NCBI GenBank assembly: GCA_031216445.1
Contig: CM062206.1
Location: forward strand, 23,341,501-23,405,500
Length of the DNA stretch: 64,000 bases
Source: Lateolabrax maculatus
Lineage: Eukaryota > Chordata > Actinopteri > Acropomatiformes > Lateolabracidae
Reading direction: 5' to 3'
Numbering within the stretch: the first letter of the stretch is position 1; the number at the start of each line of letters is the position of its first letter. Shown piece by piece: positions 1-10,679 of this stretch. The position numbers and the translations under genes were made by a program. The notes beneath the pieces were generated by a model. The model worked only from the letters and a program-made list of their open reading frames with translations. It made no database searches and was not told where the DNA came from.

Positions 1-929
1 ATATATCTGAAAACTCAAACTGTCTTGGGACTATTAGCATTAAAGCCGTAGGGATGAATTCACTGTGTGGAAAGAAACAGGAAGTTTCCTCTGTTTTATA
101 GCATTTACTGCACAGTGTGCATTAGTTTCACATTTTGCATGGTTTTCCTCACAAGCTTACATGTCTTTTTTTGAAAATCACATAAAAAGGTAGAAAGCAG
201 AAGGCACGTCGATATGTGTTTTTCTATGGTAGAGCAGGTCAAGGAATCAACTAAGATTAAACATTCAAGCAGGATTTGATCCCTGATCAAAGAGGGGTAG
301 CATTTTATTAAATGTAAACATCAAGATGCCATGTGAGATTAATGTATTCGTATATAGCTTAGATGATGTGAACTGAACAGGACTTATATATATAAATATT
401 GAATACACATCACAGGAATCAGACTGTGCCCACGTGCACACATGTAGAATGAAAAATACACACACATACACAGACCTGAAAGCATTAGAGAATCTCTCAG
501 AGACTCACCTGTAATGAATTCACAAATCAAATCAGCATCGACTGGACACAGATGGTGGTGGAATAGTATCAATTCTTAGTTTGAGAGAAAGCGAGTGTGT
601 ACCTGTGTGCATGCATACATGTCTAGGGTGGCCATGAGAGGCAGAGATGAACATGTAATCAACTTATGTGTAATTGGATGTGCTTCAGGTTGCAATGCCA
701 GCCCGATCCTCTCAGATATGTATTAGCATTGGTAAGAATCAATACCTACCTGCCAGTTCATATGCAGACTTATTTGCTCAGCAAATAAGATCACACACCT
801 GCCACTACAGTGGACACTACATCTTAATTTATTCACCAATGATAGCAGTGAAAGGAGGCGTACAGCAAACAATGACCTGTACAGTAACTTAGTTTGCTGC
901 AATAGCTGAAAAATACACCTATGGCCACA
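1..929. other. No gene recognised; AT-rich single-copy DNA
   Basis: Open frames here are short and have no recognisable domain. A short TG/CA-rich stretch lies at about 440-475. On the minus strand a consensus splice donor (CAG followed by GTGAGT) sits at about 507; see the separate candidate exon. Nothing else stands out. Confidence 0.5.
507..539 (-). other. Candidate 33-nt exon (unconfirmed)
   Basis: Read on the minus strand, a pyrimidine-containing acceptor ending in GTGTCCAG is followed by 33 nt and then a consensus CAG/GTGAGT donor. Only one frame is open; it gives a short acidic peptide beginning DADLICEF. The length is a multiple of three, so inclusion would keep frame. No protein family can be assigned to so few residues, and this arrangement can occur by chance in a sequence of this size. 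Confidence 0.12.
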
Positions 930-1235
930 ATCAAGGTACAAGGTTCATTTATTGTCATTCTACAACACAGGGTTGCGCAACGAGATGCAAGTTATAGTCC
1001 CTTTTGCTACATAAGAAAATAACAAATTTTTATGGTGGAGGACGAGTTGAGGAGTCTCACAGCTTGAGGAAATAAGCTGTTCTGTAGTCTGGTGGTGCGA
1101 CAGTGGATACTTCTGTATAGCTTACCAGACAGTAGCAGGGTGAACAGGCTGCTGCTGGGGTGGGTTTGGTCTAGTCTTTGGGCTCTGCACAGGTACCTCA
1201 GTAATATCACTGATGCTTGGTAGATGGGTACCAGT
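930..1235 (-). mobile_element. Non-LTR retrotransposon (LINE) 3' end fragment
   Basis: On the minus strand this encodes the extreme C-terminus of a LINE reverse-transcriptase polyprotein: a segment reading CRTTRLQNSLFPQAVRLLN, followed by a stop, a short untranslated stretch and an AATGACAATAAA-type 3' tail. The same C-terminal signature (CRTTR, then FFPQ.IRLLN) and the same type of tail are found in the plus-strand element at 58986-59746, so the two are copies of one family or of close relatives. Only about 300 bp of the 3' end is present, the usual 5' truncation of LINE insertions. The clade (L2/CR1-like or Rex-like) cannot be fixed by eye. No function is expected. Confidence 0.75.
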
Positions 1236-1265
1236 GATGATGGGCATTTTTAATCACATGCTGCA

Positions 1266-1296
1266 GAGCCCCCCTCTCCGGGGGAGAGGGGGGCTC
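1266..1296. repeat. Perfect GC-rich inverted repeat (14-bp arms)
   Basis: The arms at 1266-1279 and 1283-1296 (GAGCCCCCCTCTCC and its exact complement) are separated by a 3-base GGG loop, giving a very stable potential hairpin. It lies between a LINE fragment and a hAT-like fragment, so it may be a remnant of element termini. Confidence 0.85.
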
Positions 1297-1334
1297 GTCT
1301 CTGTCAGTCATCGTATTAAACCCGCCTCCTACTA

Positions 1335-1445
1335 AATAAATGCTTGTGATTGGTTAGCATGATAAAACGGCAGAGAAGTCAGTTTGAACGTATCTGCCAG
1401 AGCAAATGAAACATGAGCTCGCAGCTTCATCTGGTTTCCAGGCTA
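1335..1445 (+). mobile_element. hAT-like non-autonomous element, 3' end fragment
   Basis: The end of this segment matches the end of the more complete element at 32602-32984. A 23-base string (1402-1424 against 32942-32964) is identical, and both then run through a CTGGTT...GGCTAGG terminus. The inner part shares GCTTGTGATTGGTT-like sequence. The left part of the element is missing or diverged. It has no coding capacity. Confidence 0.7.
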
Positions 1446-3266
1446 GGACTGTCTGTGTAAAGTCGATAATAGGGAAAAAACGTAAGGACTGTCTTAACAC
1501 ATTTATTGTTATTGGCTGTGGAAAGTTGCTTATATTGCAGCATGTTGCAGCGACATGGACTGACTGGAATCAATAATCTGCATTTCAGCCAGACATTGGG
1601 TTGGGAACAGTGCTGCCTCTGCAAGGTGGACTTCCTTGCCAGTGTAGTTTTTCTATAGTGAGATCAATGCTATTTTGGTTTTCAGCAATAACCAGAGCCG
1701 AGGGAGGCCATACCAACATTAGCTTCATTGAGGAAAGCGCAAGGTTTGGCGTCTTTACCTATGGCATGTCTTTAACAGATCTTTTATGTAAGTAAGGTTG
1801 ATAAAAGTTGACCTTTCCAAATTGCTAAGGACACACTCGAGGATACTTGCCATATATTCATATATAGGGTGAACTTTCCAACTACCAACAGAGAACAGCA
1901 CAAGCCCACTTCCATAAACTTTGCAATAAGGAGCATCCCTGACTGTCTCCCACACAGCGAAGGAGACAATCCCCAGTAGGGCTAATAACTCTTTAAAATG
2001 CTGCACAGTGCCCAGTAAATAGAGACAGCGTTGACTGGCTGGTCTGCAGGCTGAGTGCACTGTGTGGCAGTACAGGCGAATGCTTTATCAAATGGTTTGG
2101 TATGCCAAGAATTGTGTCAATTAGTAATGATTATGTTTTGATGATATTGCATTTGGAGAGGGGGCTCAGAGTCACTAAGGAGAGATTTATTAATAACGTA
2201 AAGCAGAGGCCACGCAAAATGAACATAGTAATACTTTCCCCAAATTTGTGTTAAAAGTCATTAACATTTAACAAACTGTGAACCATAAGCTTTACTTCTT
2301 TAAGAGCATTTCTTATTCCTTATTTTGAGGCCCAAAACCCACACACCGACCTTATGATAAATAAATTACTGCCTTTTAGCATTGGTCCACGTTTTTCACC
2401 TCAAATTGTATGAGCCACAACCTCTTAGGAAATATAATAAACAGGATTAAAATTGATGGCCTCTGTGCTATTGATTTAAGCATGAAGAGAGAATCTTCTA
2501 TTGGAAGCACATTGTCACACCTGCACTGACTTGTAAATATTCTGCATGATTCATCGACTCATTAAATGCTTTAGTTATATGGTTCTGAGAGACGTTTAAA
2601 ACCCACCTAACTGTACATTCAGCCACATTTCAGACAGGGCTTCTAAAGAGGTTTGATAAATGGAAGGAGCAACCACGTGAAAAGTCGACCCTTTCACTTC
2701 CGAAACAGTAACAACGCTGGGTAATTGGATGGGCCACTGTCAGCAAGGAAGATTCTTTGAGATATATCACTTTAATGGAGTCAGTACCCTGCAGCTGAAC
2801 CTGCTGAGCTGTCCTGTGTAAATGCTGCATTCAAACCTACAGTTATTAAGCAATGTGTTTGCTTCAACTAAGCATGTAGCTCCAGGCATTAGGTCCATTT
2901 TGCTTCTCAGCTCATTATTTTGTACTAGACTTTTGTAAATTGCAGTTGAAAATATAAATCTTCTAATGCCCAAACTAAAAATCTAAGTAAACACATAAAT
3001 GTGGAAAGTAATCCCATTTGGTAAATAACAGAAAATATTTCAATTTACCTCAACTAGCAAGGAAAAACATCTGTATGATGAGATCTGTCTCTCCTGTCCA
3101 GAATAAATACTGCAGACTGTGCAGCTGAAATTGTGTTTAACTTTATAAATGCAGCCATTAAACACCCTTTCTTAAAGTGCTCACACACCAGAAATTGGCA
3201 CGGAAAAATTCCTTTGTGCATCATTGCGAAATAAGTGATGCAGTGACTCCTGACTGGAACATAAAT
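1446..3266. other. No gene recognised; one exon candidate, AT-rich DNA
   Basis: Contains the candidate exon at 1686-1787. The stretch from about 2200 to 2600 is even in composition with homeobox-type ATTA motifs and no simple repeats, which is how vertebrate conserved non-coding DNA often looks; that is an impression, not a demonstration. Confidence 0.4.
1686..1787 (+). other. Candidate 102-nt exon (unconfirmed)
   Basis: A TTTTGGTTTTCAG acceptor is followed by 102 nt and a perfect GTAAGT donor. The frame with two leading bases is open throughout and gives 33 codons (for example GHTNISFIEESARFGVF), and the length keeps the reading frame. I do not recognise the peptide. A random open stretch of this length is not rare, so without transcript or cross-species support this is only a candidate. 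Confidence 0.2.
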
Positions 3267-3365
3267 TAAAGGAATAGTTTGACATTCTGGAAAATGTGCT
3301 TATTTGCTTTCTAGTTGAGAGTTAGATGAGGAGACCAACAGCACTCCATGTCTGTGCATTCACTA
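3267..3365 (+). mobile_element. Teleost interspersed repeat fragment (family 1)
   Basis: The stretch starting GGAATAGTTTGACATTCTGG, followed by a TTATTTGCTTTCT and GAGAGTTAGATGAG section, is the beginning of a short dispersed repeat that I recognise as very common in fish genomes. The opposite end of the same family occurs on the minus strand at 19548-19640. It is non-coding; the class of the parent element is uncertain. Confidence 0.65.
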
Positions 3366-4512
3366 TGGTTTTGATTATTAACTGGATATCTGTTTCTCAT
3401 GCTCAGAGGAAAGTACCAGTCACCATCAATGACCAAACTGAAGGGAAGCCAAGATTTATAAATCCCAAATGTAATGCTGACACAACTTGTACTGTATATG
3501 ATCCCTAAAAAGCATAGATACAACTTAAGATACACTGATCAAATAAATACAAAATGGGGACCACCTTCACACTATGCAAAATATATTACAGAAACCATGT
3601 GTAGATGAATTTCTGAATGAATAATGATACCATTCCCTCACGTCCTCTCATCTCATTTAATAAGAGACAGACACCATGACAACATATTTTTACAAGCCGC
3701 CGCTTGCTTTTAATTGCAGTATAAACGTAAGACAACTTGCAAAATGTAACATCATCAACCTCATCAACTTTCCACTCTGGGGTGGACTTTAGAAAACTTG
3801 TTGCTTTATGCAGCTCGCCTAATTTCCTGAGGCAATGTGGTCTGGATTCCTTGCAGTGAAATCCTGATTGTCTTTGGTTGGGTGCATGCTGTGCTGTGCG
3901 CCCATGAGAACACAGCCTGAGGATATCTGGGAAAGCAAACTGTTTTTTTTTTTTTTTTTGGAGGAACTGCTGCTGGCAACAAGAAGATTCCTTGACTAAC
4001 AGCGGCATGATGGGCATCGATAATACATGAGAGATCGGCTGCCTCCACTCAAAATGAGCCCATCTCTGCATACAGTTTACTTAAACCCAGCTGCAATATC
4101 CAAATTGGGTGGCAGGCATCTGTCTGATGTGATTTGAATAATCATTCAACTTCTTCAATAAGAAAGAAGGACCCTGTTAAATGATGATGAGAGGCAATCA
4201 TCATTTCAGTCAATTCCATCAGAAAACAGAAATCAATCCCACAGTCCTTTTGGATTTCCACACATTCACAACATCTGCTTGTTAGAGAATCTCTTTCTGT
4301 TAGTAGGAGTCACAACAAACCCTGCTGCTTAATTAAAAGCACAACTGCCCCTAAAAGACCCAACAAAGAATGAAGGCACAATGGAGAAACAGCCAAATCT
4401 ACACACTCAGGCCCAGATTTACCATGAAAATGGAGTTGCACAAATGTACACTGCGGCTTTCATTGAATTTCTCTGCCGCAATCTGGTTGCATTAAGCGCC
4501 TGATTTGCATAG
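3366..4512. other. No gene recognised
   Basis: Holds a run of 17 T at about 3943-3959 and otherwise mixed AT-rich sequence. A 161-residue minus-strand open frame (3586-4071) is interrupted in meaning by a poly-lysine run encoded by the T tract and matches no family I know. From about 4400 to 4545 the sequence is even and includes an octamer-like ATTTGCAT at 4503-4510. Confidence 0.45.
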
Positions 4513-5815
4513 ACAGCAGCTCATTACGCATCTGAAGCTCATGGCCATGCCCTATTGTCTCCTCACTTTGAACCTGCCCATTCCATAAACCAATCACTTG
4601 CTTGGGAAACCGAAGCTGTGCAATCCTTGCCTGGTCCAGGAGGAGGTCCTTTCACTCTTTCAACCTCTTCCCCATATTCACTGTCTCAGTCTCAGTGTGA
4701 ACTTCCGGGTGCCATCCCTACTCCTGCACGGGACTTGAATCAAATCGCAGTCAAAACCCAGGAGGGTTGGGAAAAGATCCATAAAACATTGGAAACACAA
4801 AGTATAGCCATAAAACACCTGACAGAGGGTGTTGAACTAAATCAAACGTCTTCCATTAAACACTTTCACGATCTTATGGATAAAACCACGGACAATCATT
4901 GTCTACTTCTGTCAAAGATCATGTCTCATAAGGAAAGTGTGGAAACAGAAAAAGATAAATTAGTAAAGGGAATTAAAACGGTTGTGGAAGAAGAGCTGAA
5001 ACATTCTGAAACCTCCCTTTTTTCAGCAATCCGCTTCATGGTAGAGCAACTTCAAGTAGAACTTCAGAAAGAACTGAAATGCTTTCACGTAACTGCCCAG
5101 GAAAGTATCTGCCAGCTGGGTGAAACAGTTAAACAAAGTAGCTCCGAAATAACAAAACTGACCACGCATCTGGGAAATGAAGAGACAGAGAGGAAAGAAC
5201 AAATAAAAAACCTTGAACAGAAAATCACTGTACTGGACAGACGACTTGAATCCTTCTTGGGAGAAGTTACCGCTACCTCTTCTTATTCTAGTTCCCGTCC
5301 ATATTCAGACAATAAATTATCATCACTTGCAACCCCTAAATCAGCTGTTACAAAGAGTGATCACATTAAATTAACCTTTCCTACTTATGGTGGGATTCAT
5401 GATGATCCTGATCCTCTCAGTTATATGTCAAAGTGTCATGACTTTCTTGCGCTTCATCCTTTATCAGATGTTGATATTCTTGCCACTTTCAGAACTGTAC
5501 TCCGGGGAACAGCCCACGACTGGTGGGAAATTGCCCGATATAAGGTAGCTACTTGGAGTCAATTTGAAACAGTTTTCCTGGCGGCTTTCCTTGCAGAAGA
5601 TTATGAGGATGAGTTAGCTGAGCGTGTTCGAACCAAGAAACAACGAGAAAATGAAAGCATCAGAGACTTTGCTTTCTCATATAGAGCTCTCTGCAAACGA
5701 TGGAAACCCTCTCTCACGGAGGCTAGCATTGTAAAGATGATTCTGAAAAACATCAAACCTCTTCTGGCTAGTCAGCTCAGGGGTCGTGTTGGCAGCACTA
5801 TCTTGAACCTAAGCT
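4513..5815 (+). pseudogene. Ty3/gypsy gag, truncated copy
   Basis: Gag builds the particle that packages element RNA in the cytoplasm. The open frame runs about 430 codons and ends at 5847, but the last dozen codons are out-of-frame RNase H sequence. Counting from codon 4555, residues 62-235 are rich in K/E/L heptads and likely form a coiled coil; residues 240-262 are Ser-rich; residues 271-413 are the retrotransposon gag core, starting LTFPTYGG, with DPDPLSY, the GTAHDWW motif around 319-324, and RENESIRDFAFSYRALC. No zinc knuckle follows. There is no in-frame ATG between the upstream stop at 4510 and codon 4555 (a TTG), so the original start was lost or mutated. The fused, shortened product would lack nucleic-acid binding. 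It remains open for over 1.2 kb, which is notable beside the broken pol region. Confidence 0.85.
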
Positions 5816-7349
5816 ATTTACTGTCATTACCGATCACTCTGCCTTAAAGTGGGTCCTATCATCAACAAAAACAACAAGTCGCTTGATTAGATGGTCACTG
5901 AGGTTGTAACGTTTTGATTTTATTGTGGAGTACAGGAAAGGAAAATTGAACAATGTTCCTGATGCCCTTTCAAGAATTCCTGCTAAGGTTGGTTGTTGTC
6001 TGTTTTCTAAAAACGATGAGACTATACCGATATCCCTTAAAACCATTCGGGAAGAGCAACATAAGGACATTAACATCGAATGAATTATCAAACAGCTCGC
6101 TGAAGGAGATAGCAGAGTGACTCAGGATTTTGTTATTCTGGAAGATAAGGCTTATCACGAAATAAAAAAATCAGAAAACCAGTTCCATTATCGGCTCTAC
6201 ATTCCCCGTAGTCTGGTTCAACCAATGCTCCTGAACTATCATGAAAATCCTTTGAGTGGACATGCTGGAATCTTCAAAACCTATAAACGGATATATGAAG
6301 TGTCATATTGGCCTGGAATGTGGACTGAGGTAAACATTTTATCAAACAATGTGTTATTTGTCAAAGTCTGAAAGCAGATAATCAAAAACCTGCTGAAAAG
6401 ATGCAACAAACAGCTGTCAAAGGCCCTAATGAGATGCTTGGCATTGACCTTATGGGACCCTTACCCAGAAGTTCAGAAAGGAATGAATACTTGCTGGTCG
6501 TGGTGGATTATTTCACTCGTTGGGTTGAATTTACTCCCCTGCGAACTGCTACAGCAACTACAATAGCCCGATTTCTGAGGAAAGATATTTTTACAAGATG
6601 GGGAATACCTAGTTACATCTTGTCTGACCGAGGACCTCAATTTGTGTATATTTCGTGAACTCTGTAACAAGTGGTGTGTGAGGCCCAAGCTCACCACAGC
6701 ATATCATCCACAGACCAATATGACAGAGAGAGTGAATCGTACTCTAAAAACTGTGATAGCCTCATATCTGGATGACAATCATGGTAAATGGGATCAGTGC
6801 CTTCCGGAGTTCAGATTTGCCATAAACTCCGCAGTTCAGGAAACTACAGATGTAACGCCCGCTGAACTACAAATTGGCAGAAAGCTGAATAGTCCAATGG
6901 ATAAAATTCTGAAAGGCAGGATTTTATCCCCTGATGAGCCTGCATATAACGTTGTGCATCACCTCACACAACTCAAAACGGATGTGGAGGAAAACATTAA
7001 AAAAGCAAAAAAGAGGCAATTGAGGAATTACAATAAAAACCGCCGTAACGTTGATTTCAAACCCAAACAGAGAGTGTGGGTTAGAAATTTTCCTCTGTCT
7101 AAGGCTAAGGGGAAATTCACAGCTAAACTAGCCAAAAAGTGGAGAGGTCCCTACCGGGTAGTGCAACAACTTGGACCTCTAAATTACCAAGTTGTTCGGG
7201 AGGACACAGGTTTGGATGTAAGGACTGTGCATATCTGCAACCTTAAACGTTTCTACCCCAGTGCAGAGGACTTGGAGTACATGGAAAGAAAGAAAATATT
7301 AGACCTACTACAGGAAAGCTCAGAAGAAGAGGATTTCTTAGGGTTTTAG
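5816..7349 (+). pseudogene. Ty3/gypsy pol remnant: RNase H tail and integrase
   Basis: Integrase inserts the cDNA copy into host chromosomes; RNase H removes the RNA template. The region opens with an RNase H tail (FTVITDHSALKW, later PDALSR), then the integrase zinc-binding module with its histidines at HENPLSGHAG and cysteines at CVICQ, the catalytic core with aspartates in GIDLMGP and LSDRGPQF (60 residues apart) and glutamate in TERVNRTLK about 35 residues on, and the GPY/F motif at KKWRGPYRV. Breaks seen: a stop replacing a codon near 5907, a stop near 6080, a frameshift near 6335-6345 just before the cysteine pair, and another near 6645 just after the second aspartate. The frame ends at 7349. 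All catalytic residues are still recognisable, but no continuous enzyme can be made. Confidence 0.88.
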
Positions 7350-7406
7350 ATTGAAGTCTGGTGAGACAATATCAATCACTGAGCTACCAGTAAGCACGGT
7401 CTTGTC
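7350..7406 (+). other. Untranslated spacer between pol and polypurine tract
   Basis: A short non-coding stretch between the end of the integrase frame and the polypurine tract of the retrotransposon. Confidence 0.6.
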
Positions 7407-7419
7407 AAGGGGGGGAGAG
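7407..7419 (+). promoter_or_regulatory. Polypurine tract (plus-strand primer site)
   Basis: An all-purine run of A, G7 and AGAG ends directly before TGTGGCAGG, the start of the LTR. In LTR elements this tract resists RNase H and primes plus-strand DNA synthesis. Its position after pol and just before a TG dinucleotide fits that role. Confidence 0.75.
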
Positions 7420-7722
7420 TGTGGCAGGAAGTGAATCCCTGACTTCCCTCCTCAGAGGAAGGGGAGGGACTAGGAAGCAATTAAGTTCACCTGGGAAATG
7501 CTGGTTCAGGTAGACAAAGACAGCATGGAGGAGATAGGAGGGAGTGAGAGAAAGAGGAGAAACCCAAGCATATTGGTTCTGTAGAGGAGTTAAAACCCTG
7601 AGAAGGACTAAACGCTACCCCGGAGTGTCAATCCATCGGATGTCTTTTACGCGGTACTCGGAGCATACAACCAGTCTGAAACTCAGCCAACTCTACAGCT
7701 AAGTGGTGTTAAATGTTACACA
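7420..7722 (+). repeat. 3' long terminal repeat
   Basis: Starts with TGTGGCAGG right after the polypurine tract and is taken to end in TGTTACA (7720) or TGTTACACA (7722), giving the usual TG...CA ends and a length near 300 bp. A purine-rich section lies in its first half. No matching copy was found at the 5' side of the element, so the right border is inferred from the terminal dinucleotides only. Confidence 0.6.
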
Positions 7723-9083
7723 GAAAAGAAGCCATTCACCACTGCAATCCATTGTGCGCTGGTAGATTATTAAATGGACCATTCCAGAGATCCTAGTCAA
7801 CCTGTACAGTTGTGAAGACATGCACACTAGAACAATGACAAAATCGTAAGGAAAATTGGAAAAGAAGGAAAGAAAGACATGGGTTATTGATCCAAAATAA
7901 CCACTCACTACTCCTATCATACTCTTGAACCTATTACAGTTCACATGTTGGCTGTTCTCTTATTTCTTATTTCATCATGTCTCTATGACTGTAGGTCTGG
8001 GATGTGTTTGGTCCATGCAATCCAATACATGACCATGTGACATGTGGGTAACACACAGACCAGACAACACTCTGTGCAGCAAAGTAACCATTAGAGTATT
8101 TGAGGACAAATGCACACATAATGGCACTGCACAGTCACACTGTGAGCTACACTGACAGCACCACATCAAAGATGGGACGCACTCCAAGCGCTGAGCGCAA
8201 AGTGACAACTGGCTACACACCATTAGAGTTAATGTAACCACACGGAGGGATAACAGAACTTCAGATGAGTCTGTTTGCCAGGGATTAAAGGTATCCTCTT
8301 AAAGAAGTAAATGCAAGAGAACACCAAGGGAACATATGGGCTGTCAACAGGGCACACAGTGAGAAAGAAAATGTTTTGTTGCTACTATAGCACAAATCAC
8401 CAAGACACAAACTCAGACACACATGGTACATTGAAGATAAGCAATGTGTTTAAAGTTTCTAAAATGTATTTTCACAATGTGCATAAGATTAAGTGCATGT
8501 AGTTAAGTGACCAATCATTGAATATAAAGGTTTATCATGGTAACTTAGATTTGGAAATCTTCCCTTTTAGACTTTTGTTATTATTATTATTATTTGCATT
8601 GACTGAGCCAGACATGGTCAGTGTGTTGACAACATCTGTAATGCAACGTTTAATGTCTCTGTTGCAACCTAAAAGAAACCCATCATGTGTTGGTAAAGAA
8701 CATGGTGGTAATAAAATGATCTAACCAAACTATACTATGTTTGACAGGGAACAACACGGTTCAAAGCTCCAGAAAAAGCAAGTGGACCTTGATTCTGCCT
8801 CATCCTCGGTATCTCATCCACAGCAACTTTGCCTCGTTCTTTGCCTGTTTCAAATGCATTTTTCTCTTTTTACCCCCAGTACTATTTGCCCTGCATCTTC
8901 TCTCCCTTTCATCCCTCTGTTTAGCTCTCTGTCTTCCCACTGCTTCTTTTTACCCCCCTCTCTGCCTCTCACCCAATCCCTTTTCGTCCTCCTCTCCTCT
9001 GCTTTCTATCCATTAACCTCTGACCAGTCCCATCTACCAACACCAGCTGGATCCCCTCTGATCTCTACAGAACTGAGTTGCAC

Positions 9084-9085
<2 letters not shown>
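7723..9085. other. No gene recognised; pyrimidine-rich tract near the end
   Basis: Contains a short TTA repeat (8577-8595) and a pyrimidine-rich tract at about 8855-9010. The 208-residue plus-strand open frame crossing this tract and the following GT repeat is low-complexity and is not taken as a gene. Confidence 0.5.
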
Positions 9086-9143
<58 letters not shown>

Positions 9144-9148
9144 GTGTG
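9086..9148. repeat. (GT)n microsatellite
   Basis: About 31 near-perfect GT units, with a CG interruption near the end (GTGCGTGTG). Confidence 0.98.
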
Positions 9149-10504
9149 CTTCTAACCCCCACCTGTTGGGCAGTGATGCGAGTGCAGCCAGAGACAACCA
9201 GGAGACACAGCAGAGCTTTTTCTCTATTACACTCTGTCACCTCTGTAAATACAGGGGAGCAGACGGACCTTTGTTCAGGTTTTGTAAGGCTTGCCATTGC
9301 CCTCTAGAGAGTGAATGGGAGAAAGACCGAAATATGCATGGAAATGTATACCTTACTCAGTAAATTACACCTTGCGGAGAAAAGAAAGCATGTACTTAAG
9401 ATTTCAAAAGTAACAGCAGAAGTTAAAATTTTTGGCAAAATACAAGACATTAAATCATCACATTCATCATCATCGACGCTATTAACATAAACAGACCAAC
9501 TGCTTTTACACTACCACTAGCGAGCTAATCTGCTAATAGCCCACACTAGCTGTGGGTTTGATGGTGTTTTGTGAGTTTTTATTTAAAACGTTACAACAGG
9601 GCCATTTCAGACAAAAATAATTCTTGGCAATGGCGCTTCTTGCCAGCAGCAGCGAGCTGTTTTCTCCTCTTCATATGCTATCCCTCCAGACAGACATTGT
9701 GAGCAGAGCTGCTGGAAGTACTGTGCAGGGCGGCAGACTCACACGCTAAGGAATCTGAGGGAATATTCTGTCAAATGTGGAACAACACAGACATCCTAGA
9801 TTCTAGTTTTGATGTACAGAGTCTCACTGATCTTTCACATACAGAGGGTTATGTGTTTCTTTTCTATAAGTAGCTGCAAAGTCACGTGACCCTCGCCTCG
9901 CAGGTCGTAGCGATCCGTCGAGTCTCCCCCTTCAGCATCTTAATGCAGTTTAACTTTAAACTTAGCACTATAATGGAATCACTTGGTAGAAAAGGGAAAC
10001 ACACAAGTCACATAACTAATTGGTGCACTGTATATAAAGAAGCCGAAAACAACATCTTGTATCACTGTGATGAAAGCAAGATACATGTACAGGAAAAAAA
10101 AAAAATGTGTATTAGAGAGGAGCTGTGCAACAAGCTGCTTTTTGTGCTCTAAAATGATGCATTGTGAATATCCCTGTGAATGTGTTTTTCCTCAGATGAA
10201 AGGCATGAAGATTGTTACACAACGCCCCTCAGCACTGTGTAATCATGCTCATTACCACAGGCAGACTGAAAGAAACACATGAGCAGCCCAAAACAGCTAA
10301 TGCAAATTGTATCTGTTACAGGTACATCAAAATGATCACTGGGATGATTCTACGGAAAACCAAAATGATTTGGTTTTTGAAGAACAAAATCGCACCCAAA
10401 TCATCCAAGGGCAGCAGATTAAAGGATAATCCAGTTTGTTACATCTCCAGATCTTATTTTCATAGTTCAATCAGGACCACTTCGTCAATGAACTTTATTT
10501 ACAT
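9149..10504. other. No gene recognised
   Basis: Mixed single-copy DNA. Stretches around 9470-9560 share GAGCTAATCTGCTA with 42940, suggesting an old dispersed repeat, but the match is too short to define one. Confidence 0.4.
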
Positions 10505-10536
10505 GCAGTAAGATATATTTGCAGTAAGATGTATTT
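10505..10536 (+). repeat. 16-bp tandem duplication
   Basis: GCAGTAAGATATATTT is followed directly by GCAGTAAGATGTATTT, one mismatch apart. Confidence 0.85.
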
Positions 10537-10638
10537 GGCGGTATGGCTCTATTCTGGGACCTCCCTGCCCTTCCCTGTACAAACATGGGAAGGACCCCGC
10601 CGTAGGGTACAGAACAGAGCAGGCATACCATTATAGGT

Positions 10639-10668
10639 ATTTCTGTTGTAATTTCCGACAACAGAAAT
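10639..10668. repeat. Inverted repeat, 11-bp arms
   Basis: TTTCTGTTGT (10640-10649) pairs perfectly with ACAACAGAAA (10658-10667) across an 8-base spacer, and one further A-T pair extends it. Confidence 0.8.
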
Positions 10669-10679
10669 GACATTGATAA

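Larger units (their letters stand above)
4513..7722 (+). mobile_element. Decayed Ty3/gypsy LTR retrotransposon, internally deleted and 5'-truncated
   Basis: The order of parts is gag, tail of RNase H, integrase with zinc-binding, catalytic and GPY/F regions, a polypurine tract, and one 3' LTR. This order, with integrase after RNase H, is that of Ty3/gypsy (Metaviridae). The segment between the gag core and the last part of RNase H (nucleocapsid, protease, reverse transcriptase and most of RNase H) is absent, with gag sequence running directly into RNase H near 5815. No second LTR copy was seen upstream of gag, so the 5' end appears lost. At least two in-frame stops and two frameshifts break the pol remnant. 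The copy cannot move by itself. There is no chromodomain after GPY/F and no envelope-like frame. Confidence 0.9.

Noticed and set aside
3586..4071. 161-codon minus-strand frame
   Set aside because: Contains a poly-lysine run from a T homopolymer and shows no resemblance to any family.
3800..4512. 5' LTR of the Ty3/gypsy element
   Set aside because: Searched for the start (TGTGGCAGG) and the end (GTTACA) of the 3' LTR upstream of gag; no matching copy was seen.
8737..9363. 208-codon plus-strand open frame
   Set aside because: It runs through a pyrimidine-rich tract and a GT microsatellite; composition is Ser/Leu/Pro then alternating Cys/Val. No domain.
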